Positions 20,151-21,885 of a stretch of 21,885 nucleotides of DNA are shown here, piece after piece. Each line of letters begins with the position of its first letter. The stretch's first letter is position 1. Both the position numbers and the translations under genes were made by a program. Location: NCBI GenBank assembly GCA_050996405.1, contig JBPCRW010000100.1, positions 1-21,885 of the forward strand, given 5' to 3'. The notes under the pieces are model-generated. The model was not told the origin of the DNA, searched no databases, and was given only the letters and a program-made list of their open reading frames with translations. The stretch is from JBPCRW01 sp050996405. GTDB taxonomy: Bacteria > Acidobacteriota > Blastocatellia > Pyrinomonadales > Pyrinomonadaceae.

Positions 20151-21257
20151 TCAACTTTTACCCGCGCTTTTCACTTCATCCGCGCTTTCGATTTCAATGG
20201 CGCGCCCATATTGCTTCGGCACGTAATCAACGCTCGCGCCGAGTTCGCGCGCCGCCCTGAAAGGAAAATACGGCTCGCGCAAAAATTGCCGGGCAATAAA
20301 AATCGCGTCCGCCTCACCCTTTTGCAAAATTTCTTCCGCTTGCCGCGGCTCTGTAATCATTCCGACTGCGCCCGTAGCAATTCCGACTTCCGCGCGAATC
20401 GCCGCCGCGAACGACACTTGATAATTCGGCGCGACGGGAATGCGCGCATGCGGCACGTTGCCGCCCGTCGAGCAGTCAATCAAATCAATTCCAATCTCTT
20501 TCAAACGTTTGCAAAATTCGATTGACTGCTCTAAATCCCAGCCGCCTGCCGTCCAATCCGTCGCCGAAATGCGAACGAAAACGGGCAATTCGTCGGGAAC
20601 TGCCGCGCGGATTTTTCGCGCCGATTCCAGAGGAAAACGCATTCGGTCTTCCAGACTTCCGCCGTATTCGTCCGAGCGTTTATTTGAGAGCGGCGATAAA
20701 AATTCGTGAAAAAGATAACCGTGCGCGGCGTGAATTTCGATAACTTCAAAGCCCGCTTCGACACTTCGACGCGCCGCCGCCGCAAAATCATTCATCGCTT
20801 TTTCGATGTCCTTTTTCGTCATCTCGCGCGGCAGCGGATAGTCGTCTGCAAAAGCAATCGCGCTCGGCGCAAACGTCTGCCAGCCACCGTTTTTTTCATC
20901 AACTTTTTTGCCGCCGTTCCAAGTCTCGGCGGTTGAAGCCTTCCGTCCGGCGTGCGCCAGTTGAATACCCGCAATCGCGCCCTGCGATTTGATAAATGCC
21001 GTGATTTTTTTATACGCTTCGGCGTGCGCGTCCGACCATATTCCGGCATCGGACGGCGAAATTCTGCCTTCGGGCGAAACCGCCGTCGCTTCCTGAACGA
21101 CGAGTCCCGCGCCGCCGACCGCGCGGCTTCCCAAATGCACCAGATGCCAATCCGTCGGCATTCCGTTTTCGCTCGAATACTGGCACATCGGCGAAACCCA
21201 GATGCGATTTCTAAACTCAACTTCCCGCAGTTTTAATTTTTCAAATAATTTGCTCAC
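20151..21257 (-). CDS. Old Yellow Enzyme-family NADH:flavin oxidoreductase (YqjM/XenA class)
   Basis: 368 residues. Class-specific residues are present: MCQYS with C25 and Y27 near the flavin, QEATAVSPEGRIS, the substrate-binding pair H176 and H179 in EIHAAHGYLFHEFLSP, and NKRSDEYGGSLEDRMRFPLE. The insert TWNGGKKVDEKNGGW and the length are closer to xenobiotic reductase A than to the shorter YqjM. Such enzymes reduce activated alkenes and nitro compounds with FMN and NAD(P)H in the cytosol. Start: GTG at 21257, preceded by AAGGGAAAG. It may be transcribed with the luciferase-like gene, with 104 nt between them. Physiological substrate unknown; a role in electrophile detoxification is an inference. 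Confidence 0.94.
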   Translation of the reverse strand: MSKLFEKLKLREVEFRNRIWVSPMCQYSSENGMPTDWHLVHLGSRAVGGAGLVVQEATAVSPEGRISPSDAGIWSDAHAEAYKKITAFIKSQGAIAGIQLAHAGRKASTAETWNGGKKVDEKNGGWQTFAPSAIAFADDYPLPREMTKKDIEKAMNDFAAAARRSVEAGFEVIEIHAAHGYLFHEFLSPLSNKRSDEYGGSLEDRMRFPLESARKIRAAVPDELPVFVRISATDWTAGGWDLEQSIEFCKRLKEIGIDLIDCSTGGNVPHARIPVAPNYQVSFAAAIRAEVGIATGAVGMITEPRQAEEILQKGEADAIFIARQFLREPYFPFRAARELGASVDYVPKQYGRAIEIESADEVKSAGKS

Positions 21258-21428
21258 AAACTTTCCCTTTGTTCGATTCCAATTCGCAATTTACGGACTT
21301 GCTTTCTCGCAGAATACTTAATCAGAATTTGAATAAATCGTCGCTGACGTTGATTTTGACAACGGATTTATTTCGCGCGATTTTCTGAATCGGACTTTTC
21401 AACATCTGTGTTTTTACGACCTTTTCCG
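21258..21428. other. Intergenic region, no clear gene
   Basis: 171 nt between the DsbA-like stop and the Old Yellow Enzyme start. A 27-codon frame runs on the minus strand from ATG 21405 to TGA 21322; the nearest AAAGG is too far for a good ribosome binding site and the peptide resembles nothing I know. No hairpin or repeat was recognised. Confidence 0.3.
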
Positions 21429-21885
21429 TCAAGAATTTTCCAGCGCGTCGAGCAAATTTTCATATTCCCAGCCGCCGTTGTATCGAGTGCCGTCGATAAA
21501 AAATGTCGGCGTTCCGTTCACGCCGCTTTCGACACCGTTCATAAAATCGGCGCGGACTTTTTCCTCAAAAGTATCGTTTTGCAAATCTTCGGTAAATTTT
21601 TTCGCGTCAAGCCCGATTTTTTCGGCATAAGTCGTTAAACTTTCATCGTCGAGCGCGTCCTGATTTTCATACAGAATGTCGTGCATTTCCCAAAACTTGC
21701 CTTGCGAGGCGGCAACTTCCGCCGCTTCTGCCGCGTGCAGAGCGTTCGGGTGCGCTTGCGTCAGAGGAAAATTGCGAAAGACAAATCGTAATTTGTCACC
21801 CATTTTTTCCTGAACTTTCTTGATAATCGGATACGCTTTGCCGCAATACGAGCATTCGTAATCGCCGTATTCCACTAGCGTAACC
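21429..21885 (-). CDS. DsbA-family thiol-disulfide oxidoreductase, 5' part outside window
   Basis: The frame stays open to the window edge: before the GTG at 21875 come codons for V, T and L, giving VTLVEYGDYECSYC, the normal lead-in of DsbA/BdbD-type domains, so the real start lies beyond 21885. About 152 residues are present. The active site is CSYC, the cis-proline loop is GVNGTPTFFIDG, and the helical insertion DILYENQDALDDESL is typical. The CSYC motif and TPTFFIDG ending match the thioredoxin_4 group (DsbA/NhaA C-terminal-like). Whether a signal peptide, an NhaA antiporter or another domain precedes it cannot be seen. It could be periplasmic. Confidence 0.9.
   Translation of the reverse strand, partial: VTLVEYGDYECSYCGKAYPIIKKVQEKMGDKLRFVFRNFPLTQAHPNALHAAEAAEVAASQGKFWEMHDILYENQDALDDESLTTYAEKIGLDAKKFTEDLQNDTFEEKVRADFMNGVESGVNGTPTFFIDGTRYNGGWEYENLLDALENS

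Noticed and set aside
21322..21405. 27-codon ORF on the minus strand between the DsbA-like and Old Yellow Enzyme genes
   Set aside because: No ribosome binding site at proper spacing, no recognisable peptide; length is expected by chance.

Overview
The window looks like a chromosomal segment of an environmental bacterium of moderate GC. The organisation and protein styles (many small secreted proteins ending their signal peptide in AQ, several DinB-like proteins, GT39-type glycosyltransferase, M1 peptidase, dense palindromic intergenic repeats) suggest Acidobacteriota, probably class Blastocatellia. That placement is an inference from style; no rRNA or marker gene is present. No tRNA, rRNA, CRISPR array, transposase, integrase or phage gene was recognised.

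Layout. 1-1938 (+): the end of an EmrA-type membrane fusion protein and a complete EmrB/QacA-type 14-helix exporter. 1946-3595 (-): a zinc-ribbon membrane protein, a DinB-like protein and an OB-fold-like lipoprotein, with a 153-bp palindromic element (copy A). 3813-4997 (+): a CrtC/AttH lipocalin-like protein carrying 126 bp of heptanucleotide repeats inside its reading frame. 5072-8532 (-): YbjQ-like protein, VOC protein, a secreted single-POTRA protein, a GT-C glycosyltransferase with an acidic insert, and a DinB protein. 8557-9744 (+): a Methyltransf_32-type methyltransferase. 9838-10257 (-): a small secreted protein. 10298-12062 (+): a DinB protein and a BaiN/HI0933-type flavoprotein. 12059-14716 (-): an AT-rich secreted hypothetical and an M1 peptidase. 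14850-16364 (+): a membrane-anchored spermidine-synthase-like protein. 16525-21885 (-): thioredoxin, OsmC, ABM monooxygenase, an internally deleted quinone oxidoreductase, a ferredoxin/metallo-beta-lactamase fusion, a luciferase-like flavin monooxygenase, an Old Yellow Enzyme and a partial DsbA-like protein. This last block reads as a redox, peroxide and electrophile-handling neighbourhood.

The least ordinary content is between and inside genes. Two elements of about 150 bp (2566-2718 and 16367-16513) end in inverted arms of about 31 nt, and each arm can fold on its own, like a REP doublet (REPIN). The arms of each copy match each other more closely than the arms of the other copy. Separate, shorter palindromes built from 7- or 9-nt tandem units fill other gaps, and several supply a neighbouring gene's stop codon. 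One array of the same style lies in frame inside the CrtC-like gene. A second pattern is that the plus-strand genes lack clear Shine-Dalgarno sequences and three of them have a -10-like box almost touching the ATG, while most minus-strand genes have good ribosome binding sites.
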